Assembly: GCA_023078555.1 (NCBI GenBank)
Contig: CM041199.1
Coordinates: 6,143,315 to 6,207,314 of the forward strand
DNA length: 64,000 nt
Direction of reading: 5' to 3'
From: Ulva prolifera
Lineage: Eukaryota; Chlorophyta; Ulvophyceae; Ulvales; Ulvaceae
The translations under genes were made by a program, and so were the position numbers. The notes under the pieces were generated by a model. It saw only the letters and a list, made by a program, of their open reading frames with translations. It had not been told where the DNA came from and ran no database searches. Positions 12,861 to 25,100 of this stretch are shown in pieces (position 1 is the stretch's first letter; the number at the start of each line of letters is the position of its first letter).

Positions 12861-13288
12861 CCCCCTGCCCTCCCCTGCGTCGTTGCTTCCCCACCAGCTG
12901 CTTGCATCAGCGCAGTAGGCATGGCAGATCACAGGTACACAAACACGGCAGTACGCATGCATATACGACCAGTTTGGGGAGAGCCGGCTGATGAGCTATG
13001 CACAAGCAGATCTCAGTCCAGAACCGCAGCAGAGCTTGCGTACAGAGTCCAGAGCCGTCCAGAACCGAAGGCGTGCCACGTCCAGCACCGGAGGTCATCG
13101 TGACACCATCGCCCGAACTCCATGTACCCGACAACACTGTGACTTTGATTCAACGAATACAATTGAAAAAACATTCAATCATCATTTCCCCACAAAGTGT
13201 GGCTGTCGCCACTCTGCCAGAGCCGCACACGTTCGCCAACTACAGGGAGCCACCTGTTGCCTCCGCGAAGCCCGCCCCCCGACCATGG

Positions 13289-13293
<5 letters not shown>

Positions 13294-13383
<90 letters not shown>
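13294..13383. repeat. (CA)n microsatellite, about 45 units
   Basis: The CA dinucleotide run is interrupted once by CAGA near 13320. It lies about 200 bp downstream of the stop codon of lipase paralog 2, probably in its 3' UTR or flank. Confidence 0.95.
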
Positions 13384-13386
<3 letters not shown>

Positions 13387-13584
13387 CACCACACGTGCAT
13401 GCCCGGCGTGCAATGGAATCACACTTGCAAGAGCACAGCAGCGCGGAGCAGCAGCTGGGGGTGGTTGCACAGAAGGCCGCGAGCGCGCTGGTGCCACCCG
13501 GACATGCACCTTCATATTCACGCAGAACCCTGCACAGATCCCACAAGGGCCCCCCGCGAGAGTGCCGGGAGGCCCTACGCCCGC

Positions 13585-16500
13585 TCAAGCTCCACCACTC
13601 GCGCCTTGCGGACCCCGGTGCTGCCCGGGCCCCCCCTGCCCAGCCCCATCGTCATCTGTGCCGCGGCCAGGCTCACGCTGCTCCCCATCCGCCGCACCTG
13701 CCGGCGCACCCTGTGCTGTGCCCCCTGCGCCGCCTCCCGCGGAACCGCCCGAGACGCACTCCGGCCCCGCCGGTCGCCGCGACAGCGCAACGGAGACGTC
13801 CGCGGCCTCCGGAGCAGCCGCTGGTACCGCCTCGCCAGGCGCGGCCGCACCCCCCTGACGAGCTCTGGAGGTGTCAGGGTTCCGGTAGGACCCTCCCCCC
13901 GCCCAGATCCCCTTGCAGCTCTTCATATCCGGCGCCTCTCCCATGTCAAGCAGGCAACCATGCAGCTTCGCCCCCTCTGGCAGCTCCTCCGGTCGGCAGG
14001 ACAGAGGGCATCGCCACTTGCACTGCTTCCTCCGCCGCTTCGCCTCCGCCGCTGCAGGCTCCCCGTCACAGGCCCCCCCCTCCATGGCTGCGGCCGCGTC
14101 CGGCTGTTCCGCGATCGGGTAGCAGTACTTTGCCGCGATCTCCTGCACAAGGTCGTCCACGGCGGGATCGGGCGGCGGCGCGTCGCCCTTCGCGGCCTGG
14201 ATGCCGCGGCTGAGGCGCACGGCGGCGCGGGCCTTGTTCGTGGCGCTGCGCCACCGCTGCAGGCGACGCATCGCGATCGAGGCCTCCGAGACATCGTCCG
14301 AAGGCACAGTGGCGGAGGGGTCCAGTGGGTCGAGCTCGCGGCTTGCGTCCTGCAGCAGCGCACGTCGTGACAGCGGCACGACACCCCCCATACAGTTACA
14401 AACGTACATGGAACCATGTGGTCCAGATTCAAGGGTCCGATGCTGCACAGGACACTCACAGCTCCTCAACATCGGTCACGTTGCGACGGGCTCGCGAGCA
14501 GTGCTCTACAGACGGACTTCTTCCTGGCGGGGAAACTGACGGCGGGCGAAGCGAGTCGTCGGGAATGTGCGAAAACTTTCGAAATCTGGCGGGAACACGA
14601 TCGGTGTGCACCACGAGATCCCTCACGTCGGCGGGAAAACAAACGACTCCCTTCGCTGGCCGTCGGTATTTTGCGTCTTTCCTCAAAACTTGTCGGGGGA
14701 CTGATCGGCATGTGGGGCACTGCTCGTCGACACACATGCGAAAACTTAGAACGAGGTGCGCATCGGCAGATTACCAATCGCGAGCACACTGGTTCAACAC
14801 CAGGCACCGGGGGGGCAGACCCACACCTCGATGCGCATCGACGGGGCATCACCGCCATCCACCTCTGGCTCCAGCATCGCCACCGGCACCACCTCATCCG
14901 ACACCGCCGACGCCGGCGAGCCCGGCTCGCTGCCCGCGGCCGCGACAGCGGCGGCGGCCGCAGAGGTAGGGCCCTGGCTGCCCCCAGCGGCGACGCGCAG
15001 CAGGCTGGCGTGGCGCGATGGCGTGAATCGCTGGCTGCCAGAGAAGGTAGCTGAGCGGAAGGTGTCGGGATGTGTGCCGACGTTGCGCACGAGGTCGAGC
15101 AGCGACGTGCCGAGCTGCGCCGCGTGCACCTCTAGCGCGATACGCACCTGCACGCGCACAGCAGTCGCCGGGTGCCGGTGCAGCAGAGCGGTCGGTGGCA
15201 TGCATGCATGCATGCATGCATGTACAGCGAGCTCAATGCATGATGCGGAAAATTTCCAGGATACAGATCGAGAGACACGGGCGAGGAAGTGGAGCTGCTG
15301 GCTTCGGATGTTGCCGCGAAAAAACACAGCTGGAACCAGCGGCCGATTGCTGGAGGGGCTGCTGTGACGGAGATGCGGGCACTTGCGGGTCGGGCGGTCG
15401 GGTCGCTGTCAAAACGTCAAGCCGCACTCGCACGCAAGGCGGCCTCACACTCTCACACAGACCGCCCCCGGCAGTGTCAGACACAGCGCATTACATGCAT
15501 GCACACCCAGCGAGCCAAAACAGGTGAGGAACACCTCTGGACACAGAGCCGAGGAGCAGGGCCACGCACCTGGGGCATCTCCTTCAGCAGGCCAAGGATG
15601 CCGTGTAGGCCGTCGCTGTGCCGCGAGCTGGCCTTGAGCTGCGCGGTCACGATGGCTACAAGGGCGTTCTGGTACGCGACGGTGAGGTGGTGCGCCGTTG
15701 CGCCACCCCGCACGTTCTGCAGCATCGACAGCTCGAACAGGCTCGGGCGCACGATGAGGTCGCCACGGCTGTTGACGATCACGCGCTGCCCGACGCGCTT
15801 GTACAGGCCAAACAGCTGCACAGCACACAGCACGTGGTCACGGCACAGAGCATGCGGTTAGCCAGGCAACCACGCCGTCCGCAGTATGCACCGGGGGGGT
15901 TCATACATGCAAGGGGCAGCGGCAATCCATTATGCATGAGCACCATGCATTATGACGCCGTGTGCGCCACGCGCCGCACACATGCGGCTGACATCACACG
16001 GACCATGCGGGGGTACGCTGCAGGGCACGCTGCAGGGATTCGCTATATGCCGGCCAGTGCATGTACAGAGGCGGGAACCGCACCTTCATCGTGCGCGTGA
16101 CTACGTCCTGGTCGTTGATGATGTGCCACGTGTCCGGGGTGAGGTAGTAGGCTTCCTCCGCGAGCGCGTGGTTGCCGAGGCGGGGGCAGCCGTACGTGTA
16201 CACCTTGATATTGCGCGGGCCCACGCCGAGCTCCCTCGCGATGTCAAATGATGCGAGCTGCGCGACGGCGCCGCCGAGGGAATGGCCGGTGCACAGAACG
16301 CGCACCGCGTTGCGGTCCTCCGCGCTGTCCAGCAGCTGTGAGATGTGGTCGAGGACGCGAGTGCGGATGCCGTTTGCTTGCCACGTCGCGAGGAAGCCCT
16401 TGTGGACACGCGGCGTGCGCCCCTTATATTTCCGCTTCGGCGGGTGCGCAGTCTGCAGGAACTGCATGCGGGACCCACGTGGAGCTGGGGGCTTCCTAAC

Positions 16501-19500
16501 AGCTGCCCGATGCATTGCGAAGATCTGGCCTGGCAGCACGCAGCCTGCCGGATCAATCAGATTCCAGCGGATGCCGCCTCAACCGGGGCAGCAGCAAGGC
16601 GGAAACACACATGTAGCCACCGAATCGATGTCTGCAGATTGCATTGTCAAGCGCCCACATGTGGACAAACGCGCGACAGCGTCCAAACACGCCGCATCAC
16701 CAGTCCGGCTCACGCACCTTGGCGTCCTGCAAGAAGTTAGCCATCTCCGCCGTCCCCCGCACCGTAACCACGATCGTCGAGCTGTTCCACGCGACGAGCA
16801 CCTTCGTGCCGAGCGCGCGGTCGTAAAACAGGTGGCGCTTCGACAGGTTGAACAGCCGCATCGCGGCGTCCATCTCGCCGATGAGCGCCTTGATCGGGCC
16901 CGGCATCGTCTCGAACGGGACGCCCGCCGTCTCGGTGTAAGAGTACACGAGCACGCTCCAGAAGAAGAGCTTGATCGCCGTCTCGAAGCAGAAGAGGGGC
17001 TTCGCGAGGAGGCCGGGGCAGACGGAGGTGCAGCTCGCGTCGACGGCGGCGGCACGCGACGCGAGCTTGCGCGGCACGTCGGCCTCCGTCCACGCGAACT
17101 GCTGCAGCAGGGTGGTCGGGAGGACGTGCTGCGTGTTGATCGCGTTGTAGCGACGCGGGAACGTCAGGTTGAAAGACACCAGCTGCACCCGGGGGCTGCG
17201 TCATGTACCGAACATACTGCACTGTACACGATGCATTATACCGTATAATTTATATATCAAGTAATGCAGGTTTTCAACTGCCGACATGTTGGGTGGAGCA
17301 GGTTTGGTCTGATGGTAGCAGCGCCAACTACACCGAGGCGGCATGCGTCGCTTGCATGGTGCCTCGGCACCAGCAGCTTCCAAGCACATCCCTGCTACCG
17401 GCCCCCATTCTGACATAGACTGCAGCGGAGGGAGGGCCAGCAGCAGGAGCAGAGGAGGGCGGGACACAGGGAAGGCCTAGGCGGGCGCACCTGGAAGCAG
17501 ACGATGATGAAGGTGACGGGGGGGTTGCCGTACCACGTGACGGCGAAGTTGACGCATGCGTCGGAGCCGAGGTACCACGTCATCGCGATGCCGAAGATGA
17601 GCGACAGCACCATCGAGCCGTTGAAGCGGAACTGCAGCAGCAGCACTCGCTCGTCTCTGCCGCGTCGGCGGCGGCCGGTGCAACGCCGGGGTCTGCCTCA
17701 AAATGCAATCAATTCTTGTGAAGGTCAGTAGCTGTTGGTCGAATGCTGAGCGTGCAAACGGTAATCCCACTATCACCCGGGCCACGGACATTCCAGCGTG
17801 ATTGATGCCCGCCCCGTGCCTGTGCGAACGGTGAGCGGATGAGCGGCATACCACTGTGTCTGCATGGGGCGCTACCTAACCGAAGCGTAGGGGCATTCAT
17901 CATTAGAGGAGTGTGATAGGGGGGGGGGGGCACCTGGAGGCGCACGGCGAGGTTGAGGATGCGGTACTTCTGGTACAGCTGCGACGAGAGCTGGCGCCAG
18001 GCGCGCATGAGGTAGAAGAAGTAGAGCGCGAAGTAGAGGGACGACGAGATGAAGGTGGCGATGGTGGCAAGGTACAGCGTCGGGCTGATCTCACACTCGA
18101 GATCCGCGCCCCACGTGCAGCTGCCGCCCGACAGCACGGTGGTGTGGATGGTGTGGCCGTCCTCGATGCCCATGGCGCTGATCCACAGCACAATCGCTGC
18201 AGCATGGGGTGGTGTCTCAGCTCGAGAGATGCGCGGTGGACTGTGGCACCGGCGGAAGTGGGTGCCACTGCAGCCCCGAGAACAGCAGCAGAAAGATACT
18301 ACATGTGAGTCGATGCTGAAATATGGACATGTGCCTGCCTCGAAGGTTCGGTCAGGAGAGTGGAAGCAGCACGTGTTGCGAGCTGGAGGCATCGATTGAT
18401 TACATGGATGCTACAACAAATGCTATGCAGGTGGCAGCGGGCCAGCCAACCATACAGCTTGGTGCATGTCATAGACGCGATGAAGCTGGTGGTGATGCAG
18501 GGGAGTGGGGCCGTGCCTGTGCCTGGCAGCCAAATGAAGAGCTTGGGCCAGTGGTACCACAGCGACTTGTCGCTGACGGTGCCATCGCTCCTGTCCTCAT
18601 TCTTCAGAAGATTGGTGCGATGCGACTCGATGCAGAGCAGGCACAGCAATGTGTTGAAGGCGATCCAGACGAAGCCGTTGATGACTGGCTGCAGGACGCG
18701 GCTCTCACAAAAACTGCCGGGATCGAAGACCAAGTGCAAGTTCAGGAGCACCTGGCCTAGCACGATGATGAGCACGACCACCGCCCGACGAAGTACGTTC
18801 TGCATACACACGAGCGATGTTCAAGCACGAGGCTCGCTTGGAATAGGAGGCGGGACGTAGTTCCGCAAGCCTGAGACAGGAGACGAAGGCAGTGGCAGAG
18901 AGAGCACAATCAACTCCCGTATCCGACGACAGCACACGTTCATAGTCAACGCGACAGATTTATCAGGCTATTGGCTCATTCGTGATGGGACCGGATGTGT
19001 ATGTATGCTGTTAACTCGTGTTGTCGGCTCCGAGGAGACGAATCTCCACGCTTCGGCCTTGTTCCGCTCTGGGGCCGATCGGTGTAGGCAGACGGTATCA
19101 GAAGAGCAATCCATGCGACCAGCGCAGTACAAGCGGCATATATGATCACCGATCAGCCGATGAGGCTCAAGAGTCAGTCCTTCGCCTTCATCCAGACGTG
19201 CTTGTGCACGGGCAGATGACACGGCTGCAACAGCATTTAGCGATAGAGCGTACATGAATCGCTTTTTTCCGGCGTGCAGACCAGTACATGCCTCGTCGAT
19301 GCGAGTCGACGATTCGCCATGCCCACGCACTGAACACCCCCACCAGCACCGCCAACATCACGACGAAGCAGGCTGTCTGACCGATCACGTAGCTTCTATT
19401 CATCACAATCAGATCACGCCCTCTTGTCTCCTTGATGACTCCGAGAGCAACGGCCCCTACGATACCGAGGACTGTAGCGGCTTTCATGCTCATGACCACC

Positions 19501-19751
19501 CTCTGCAAGTGGATAAATTGCTGGAACTCAACCAGACTATAGTGCGACGCTTTACCGAGTGCAACGTGTGACCGCACCCGGCTTTCATGGTCCCGGATGG
19601 TCTCCAGACGCAGCAGCTGAGTCCGCTCGGTGACCGGCCCTGATGATGAACCGGAGGTAGTATTACTGGCCTCCGATGAGTTACGAAGCAGCTCTCGAGA
19701 TGCATGGCTGGAAGTATCACTTTCCTTGGCGTTTGGCTCTGATACTTCCAT
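13585..19751 (-). CDS. membrane-anchored class-3 lipase, paralog 2
   Basis: Ten exons with consistent phases give 1092 residues: 19578-19751, 19254-19502, 18523-18799, 17934-18196, 17491-17631, 16718-17182, 16084-16461, 15570-15815, 14827-15147 and 13585-14349. The ATG at 19751 is the first in frame. The N-terminal ~370 residues form about seven or eight membrane helices, including SLYFALYFFYLMRAWRQL. The Lipase_3 domain carries VTVRGTAEMANFLQDAK, GHSLGG (Ser near residue 584), INDQDVVT (Asp near 642) and HHLTVAY (His near 692), a complete triad. The last exon encodes a disordered, Ala/Gly-rich tail with a basic KRRRKQCKWRC segment and a block LLDMGEAPDM conserved in paralog 1. Intron 3 appears to use a GC donor (CCAG|GCACAG), whereas both paralogs have GT at that site. 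The role is probably glycerolipid hydrolysis at a membrane, possibly diacylglycerol-lipase-like. The substrate cannot be read from sequence. Confidence 0.9.
17919..17930. repeat. G12 homopolymer (C12 in gene sense) at a 5' splice site
   Basis: The sense reads CAG|GTG followed by the C run, so the tract starts at position +4 of intron 4 of lipase paralog 2. Confidence 0.9.
18197..18522 (-). other. GC-AG intron 3 of lipase paralog 2
   Basis: The exon ends CTGCCAG and the intron begins GCACAG. The acceptor GCTGCAG precedes CGATTGTGCTG. Phase 1 is conserved with the other paralogs, where the same junction reads CTAG|GTGCC. No GT nearby restores the phase while keeping the conserved WLP-to-membrane-helix alignment. 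Confidence 0.65.
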
Positions 19752-22109
19752 GTCTGGAGACGACACCGCCCGCGGACTTCAGCCTAACTACCGAGAAGAA
19801 TAGAGATATACGCTAGATATATCACGTTCTTTATCCGGAACATCTGAACACTAGCGCAAGACTTGCGTGCCGAGTTGTTGCACCATTCCAACTCGCCCAG
19901 ACATGCTTCAAGCTTGACACGATCAGCGCAGTTTACGCCTACCGACGAATTACATAACTGTATAAAGCATCTGCGAGCGCAACCGTCGCAGGTACACTTA
20001 TGCCAAACAAGCACGAAGCACATGATCTTGTGCATCGCAGCGTGGCTAAGGTGGCCCTGCTATCACATGGGTGCTCACGCTGATGACGCGACAGCCTGAA
20101 CGCAGCCCCGCTGCGTGCAGCCTCACCTGCAGCCCACGCTGCCTTCTACAGGAGCGGAAAACACCTTGGACTCTGATGCATCAAGGCAGCATCGTCCGGG
20201 TATTTCAACACGTGGAGCCGCGCAGAAGTCGACGGTGCAACACAAAAAGAGGCCTAGGCTCGGGGCTAACAGCAACATGCATGGGCGATCCTGCATCATT
20301 CCAGAGGGCGAAAGCGACATGGACGCAGTGCAATTGTGGCCGTCACATTTTCAATGCGCAGGTCAGCATACATCATAGATCAGCGGCCTGAGAACAAACA
20401 TGCCGTGTTCTCTCCTGCATGAAGTGCACTTCAGCCCCAGGCTGCAGGCACTGCTCTGGAAGGCCTGACACACATCTAAGCGTTTGGGCCAGCTCACAGT
20501 AGTCTGCGCTGACCAACGACCATCTCACACCCCGGCCCGTACTGGTGCATCTTGGCACATTCCCGGGATGAAGCCTGTGCTTTACTCATTGCTACAATGT
20601 TGACATACTATCTCGAACAGGGCAGCCTATGCTAAGACACACAGTCACGACATCTGCTGCGATCGGATGCCATCCAGTCAGGCTCAAAACACCTGATGTG
20701 CTGTTTATCTGGAGATGAAAGCATGCTTCGCACGCACACACCCGCAAGCGCAACCGTGGCGGTGGCATGGGCACTCGTCTGCGTGCCTTGCCCGAAGTCC
20801 CTGCGGTGCTGCCTGTCTGCCAAACTCTGTCCTTTTCAGAACAACGCGCCAGCGGGCCCGTGTGGCGCCCCACTGCCACACGGCTTGCCAATACCTCTGT
20901 TGCAGCTCACATCCTCACAGATTATCCTACAAACACGCACGCGTGCCGCCCCGCCTGGTGCGCGCCTATCCGGTGATAGGCACTCTCGGCAGCCCGCGGC
21001 GACACATGTGGCCACGGTGCCCTACACCGTACACTATGTATGCATGCAGCGGCGAGTCCACGAACACCGCAGCAGAAACAATTCAATCGCCGCCAAGGAG
21101 CCGGTCGCAGGCGTGCCAACGGCTGCCATGCATGGACCAAGAAACTGGATCGGCTCGCGGCCTCCGCTTGAGCTTGTCGACTGGTCGCCACGGCTGCGAA
21201 GGCATGGCCCCTGCGTCGCAGCGGCAAAGCGTGATCCTTCAGAGGCACTACGATATAATCTTGTACTATCACGTTTTTGTGCGAGTACCAGCTACGTCTC
21301 GCCAATGCACACTGCTTACCCCTTCCCCCCGGACGCCTTCCCGCTTCGCTGGAAATCACCTAGAGCCCAAATCTGTGCAGTGCGCTGCAGACCTCACCCC
21401 GTGCAAGGGCAGACGGTGGAAGGAAACATGCGGCCTGCTCCAGCCGCTCATACCCTGCGTGCGTGTGATACATTGACCTGGAGAGTCACAGCTGCGCACA
21501 AGCAGGGGCTTTCGGCATGGACCCCCTGCCAGAGAAGCATCCCTGCCGCTGTGACACCACCGCTCCCACACACCCACGTGGGACGCAACACCTCACAGCA
21601 CAGCCGGGTGCACGCTACACTCATGTAGCTCATGCATGACTCGGCGGGGGTGCACGCCACTGGCGCACCCCCCACGGCCTAGCCGGCGCCACCATTCTGG
21701 GTGCAGGCTCCACCCGGGGGGAGGTGCAGTAGTCTTCCGTCGCACCCACGCCACATCTGACCCGACGCGCAGCAGCGCAGCTGTCATCGGCGACGGCAAG
21801 GCCTCCAGGCTTCTCAGACCTGGCGACGCCCCCCGCACGTGAGTACAACCACTCATCACCCTGGCTGTGTGCCGAGGCGCCTCACAGGTATGCCCTCCCC
21901 TACAAGCAACCTGCCATTGCCCCGGCAGCTCATGCATAGCCGGACGGCCTTCGATCGCCTGTCCGCCCCTTCCTCCTCCCGCACCCGCACCCGCAACGCT
22001 GGCCGCAGGGAGGAGCCGGATACACCGCTCTTACGCCACCGCGAAGCGAGCTGACAGCGACGCTGCGAGCGTGGGGGTGCAGCTGCGGCGGCGAGGTAGG
22101 GGAGGGGGG
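19752..22109. other. intergenic region between lipase paralog 2 and the 5-phosphatase gene
   Basis: Both flanking genes are on the minus strand, so the left part should hold the lipase promoter and the right part the 3' flank of the phosphatase. Long open frames on the plus strand between 20696 and 21628 overlap one another and have no domain or splice support. I see no RNA gene or repeat of note. Confidence 0.5.
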
Positions 22110-25100
22110 CTACATGAGGAACATCTGCAGGAAGTGGGCCTGCCGCGCGGACGCGTCGGCGGCGCGCTGCAGCAGGGCCGCGTAGTCGTCGGCCGTCGCG
22201 CTCTGCCCGAGGTCCTGCACCGCCGCACACGCTCCCTCACACGCTGCCCGCCACTTGCACCAGTGCATGCTATCGTACGCGCATGCTGCCGCTATGCATG
22301 GTGCGTGGTGCAGAATCTGCTGCGCGCACAACTGTGCGAACGAGCGTACACTATGCATGCCCACCATGCGTCATGCAGAATTGCCGTACATCGCTGGACG
22401 TGGTGACGGTGTTTGCGATTATACAGTCACTGCAGCTGATGAGATGTGATCCGCAATACAGGGTTTGGGACGGAGTCGACGCTCCTCGTGGTGGGGTCGG
22501 CCGCACACACGCACCTGCAGGCTGATCGCCGGGAACCAGACGTCCGCGAAGCACCCGGCCAGCTGCGAGCGCAGCGCTGCGCGCTGCTGCCCCGCGCTGC
22601 GCGGCGTGCCGCCGCCGCTGCTCTCCGCATGTGCCGGGGAGCCCGCGACGCTCGAGTCGGTGCGGCCGGTCTCGCTGCCGTCCACCGACGGCGCGGCGGC
22701 GGCTGCGGCGGCCTGGGCCTTGATGACGAGCTTCAGCAGCCGCATGACGCAGCACAGCGCGGCCCACTCGACGCCGGGGCCGCCGAGCGCCTCCTTCAGG
22801 GTGCTCGCTGCCTTGTTTGCGTCCTGGCGCGCCATGCTGCAGAGCTGCACGGCACACGCTCCGTCTACACCAGCCAGGCGCTCTGTCGCACGCACCCGGC
22901 CCGCAAGTACGGTGGCAGTACAGCAGGAAAGAGGTACCAACGCATATCTCCTGTGGCTGCATGCATTGTCTAAGAACAAGGGGCATCGTGCAGAGTTACA
23001 GACAGCATTCACCATCGTGTCACAGGACGTGGCCGCAGACCGCAGGAAGCAGTGCCGCTCTGACAAAAGAATCCGGCAATGCGGCAGCTGGGGCGCACCG
23101 TGGAGATGCTGTATGGGAAGAACGGCCGGGGGAGGGCCTTGAAGTAGCTGAGCATCGTCGCCGCGACGTCGTGGGCCGTCGCCGTCTCCGGGATGCCCTC
23201 CCCGGCGTCCAGCGCGACCTGCACCGCCCGCACCGCTGTCAGCTGGCCGGCCGTCTCGGCGGCGGCCACGCCCTCCTCCGCGAGCGCCTCGCTGCGGATG
23301 ACCTGGAAGCTGTCGGCGAAGATACCCGCCGTTGCCAGGCAGTCGTCCCTGCACCGCAGCCCTCACGTCGTACACCGCACCGAGTCGATTAGCCAGCTTG
23401 AGGTGGTCTGCTTGACCAGCAAGAGCGACAGGTTGACGACAGACTGGCATGCATGCATGCATGCGTCGCCATGCAGTAGCAAAGTAGATCACAGGTGGAC
23501 GCGCATATGTCGCCAAGCAGCCGCGTGCACATGCCAGCGACGCCCCCTCACACGGCGCCTCCACCACACATGCCGCACGTGTGTGGGTGCAAACACACTC
23601 ACGAAAACACAAACAGCGCTTGCAGAGACGGTGCACAAAGTCACGTGTGGGCGGGGTGGGGGGGGGGGGGGGGAGGGCACACACCGTGCGAGGAAGTGCA
23701 GCATCTGCTTCAGCGGCTGCGGCACGACCGCCCACTGCGCTGCGACAAACGGGCTCGCGCCGATGTACGCCATCCCGTCGCCGCCACAGTGGCACTCCCG
23801 AACCGCGGCCGCCGCGTCCGCCGCCGCCTTTGCCGCCTTGGCCTCCGCCACCCGCGCCTCCCCTCCCTCTTCCTCAGCGTGCGCCCGCGCCTCCTCCAGC
23901 GCCCGCCCCGCCTTCTCCGCCGCCTTCGCGGCCGCCTTCTCGCGCGCCGCGATCGTCCCGAGCGTCAGCCCGAAGAAGGACGGCCGGTACGTGCCGTCGA
24001 CGGCGATGAAGTGGTCCGCGCCGGTCGCAATGTGGACGACGAAAAGGTGGCTGAGGGAGCACGGTGCGTCGGGGCGCGTGACGACGGTTTCGGCCGTCGT
24101 GGGATCGCCGAGGGCCGCGGCCTCCGCAACCCCGATGCGGAAAACGAGGTCCACGGTCTGCCCCGGTGACAGGATGCCGCGGGTCGGATGCGCCTGGACC
24201 CAAGGCGGCATCAGGGTGGAGCCGTCGGCCGCGCCGTTGCCGTCAGCGCCGACCGCGCCTGTCGGCGGACAGCTGAGCTCCCACTCTGCCGGCACCTGCA
24301 CGCGTTGCTGCGGTGTGATGCCATGCATGCGTGCGGCTTATGCCTCGGACGGGGTGTGGTGTGTGGTGAGCGCTCACGCTGCTGCTGCATAGCCGACTGC
24401 AGCGCAGGGGGGGGATGACCGCTGTATCAGGCACCAGGTTGCTGTGGTGGCACGGCATTCACCACCGGGGTGAGCCAAGGACACGCGGCTCAAGAGAATC
24501 AGGAACACAGGGTGCTTGGTATGATTAGAATCCAAGTTTCCAACAAAAAGATCTGAGAGAATAAAAATATCTGCAAACGTGGCCGCGCACCTCCCCGCAG
24601 CAGGACAGCGTACACCGCCGCTCCGCGACCTCGCCGTAGCCGAGTTCCCCGACGTCCAGCAGGTTCTCCGCGAGCTCGCAGCGCGGCTGCGTGGAGTTCA
24701 CGGCCGCGTCGAGCGCCCGCTGCGCCGCGTCCGTCTCGCGCCGCATGCGAACCTCGTCGAGCCGTACCGCATCGAGCAGGAACGCTGCGATAACCGGCTT
24801 GTGGTCTGACAGCGAGATGCTCTCCGCGCAGCTGTACAGCAGCTGGTGCAGGCGGTCCGAGTCGGTGCGGTAGAGGATGCGGTCCGTCCACGCCGGCGTG
24901 CGCACGCGCTGCGAGGGCGCCGCCGCGCCGACGCTGCTCCCTGCGCGCAGGAGTGTCGACGGCTGCCGGGAGAACTGGAAAGAGCTGGAGCGCTCGGTGA
25001 GAGCGGGGGTGCGGGGGCCGGGGGTCGTGAGCGCCGGCGTGGCCGGGGCCGCGGACTCGGCAAACGCACCGCCCGTCGCCGCCGCGTCGCCGTCACCGCC

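Larger units (their letters stand above)
10868..13584. other. intergenic region between lipase paralogs 1 and 2
   Basis: It begins with the duplicated upstream segment of paralog 1. About 11460-11770 is visibly AT-richer, with a T8 run and two similar blocks containing TTTTCTCCCGTTYACTCTT. From about 12680 a degraded copy of the paralog 2 3' end follows, then the CA microsatellite. I see no intact gene. Confidence 0.5.

Noticed and set aside
12991-14370. Plus-strand open frame of 459 codons containing a long His/Thr run
   Set aside because: It crosses the CA microsatellite and is the antisense shadow of the last exon of lipase paralog 2, whose minus-strand frame has homology to paralog 1.
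14757-14803. tRNA-like T-arm (CTGGTTCAACACCAGG) in intron 9 of lipase paralog 2
   Set aside because: Only a four-pair stem and loop are convincing; I could not find a matching acceptor stem, D-arm or anticodon arm.
20696-21628. Open frame of 310 codons on the plus strand between two genes
   Set aside because: A second frame of about 250 codons overlaps it, the composition is Arg/Pro/His-rich shadow type, there is no domain or splice signal, and stop-free stretches of this size are common in such GC-rich DNA.
22419-23795. Minus-strand open frame of 458 codons
   Set aside because: It runs through two introns and is out of frame with the RhoGAP-like exon at 23099-23348. Splice-consistent exons in other frames explain the region.
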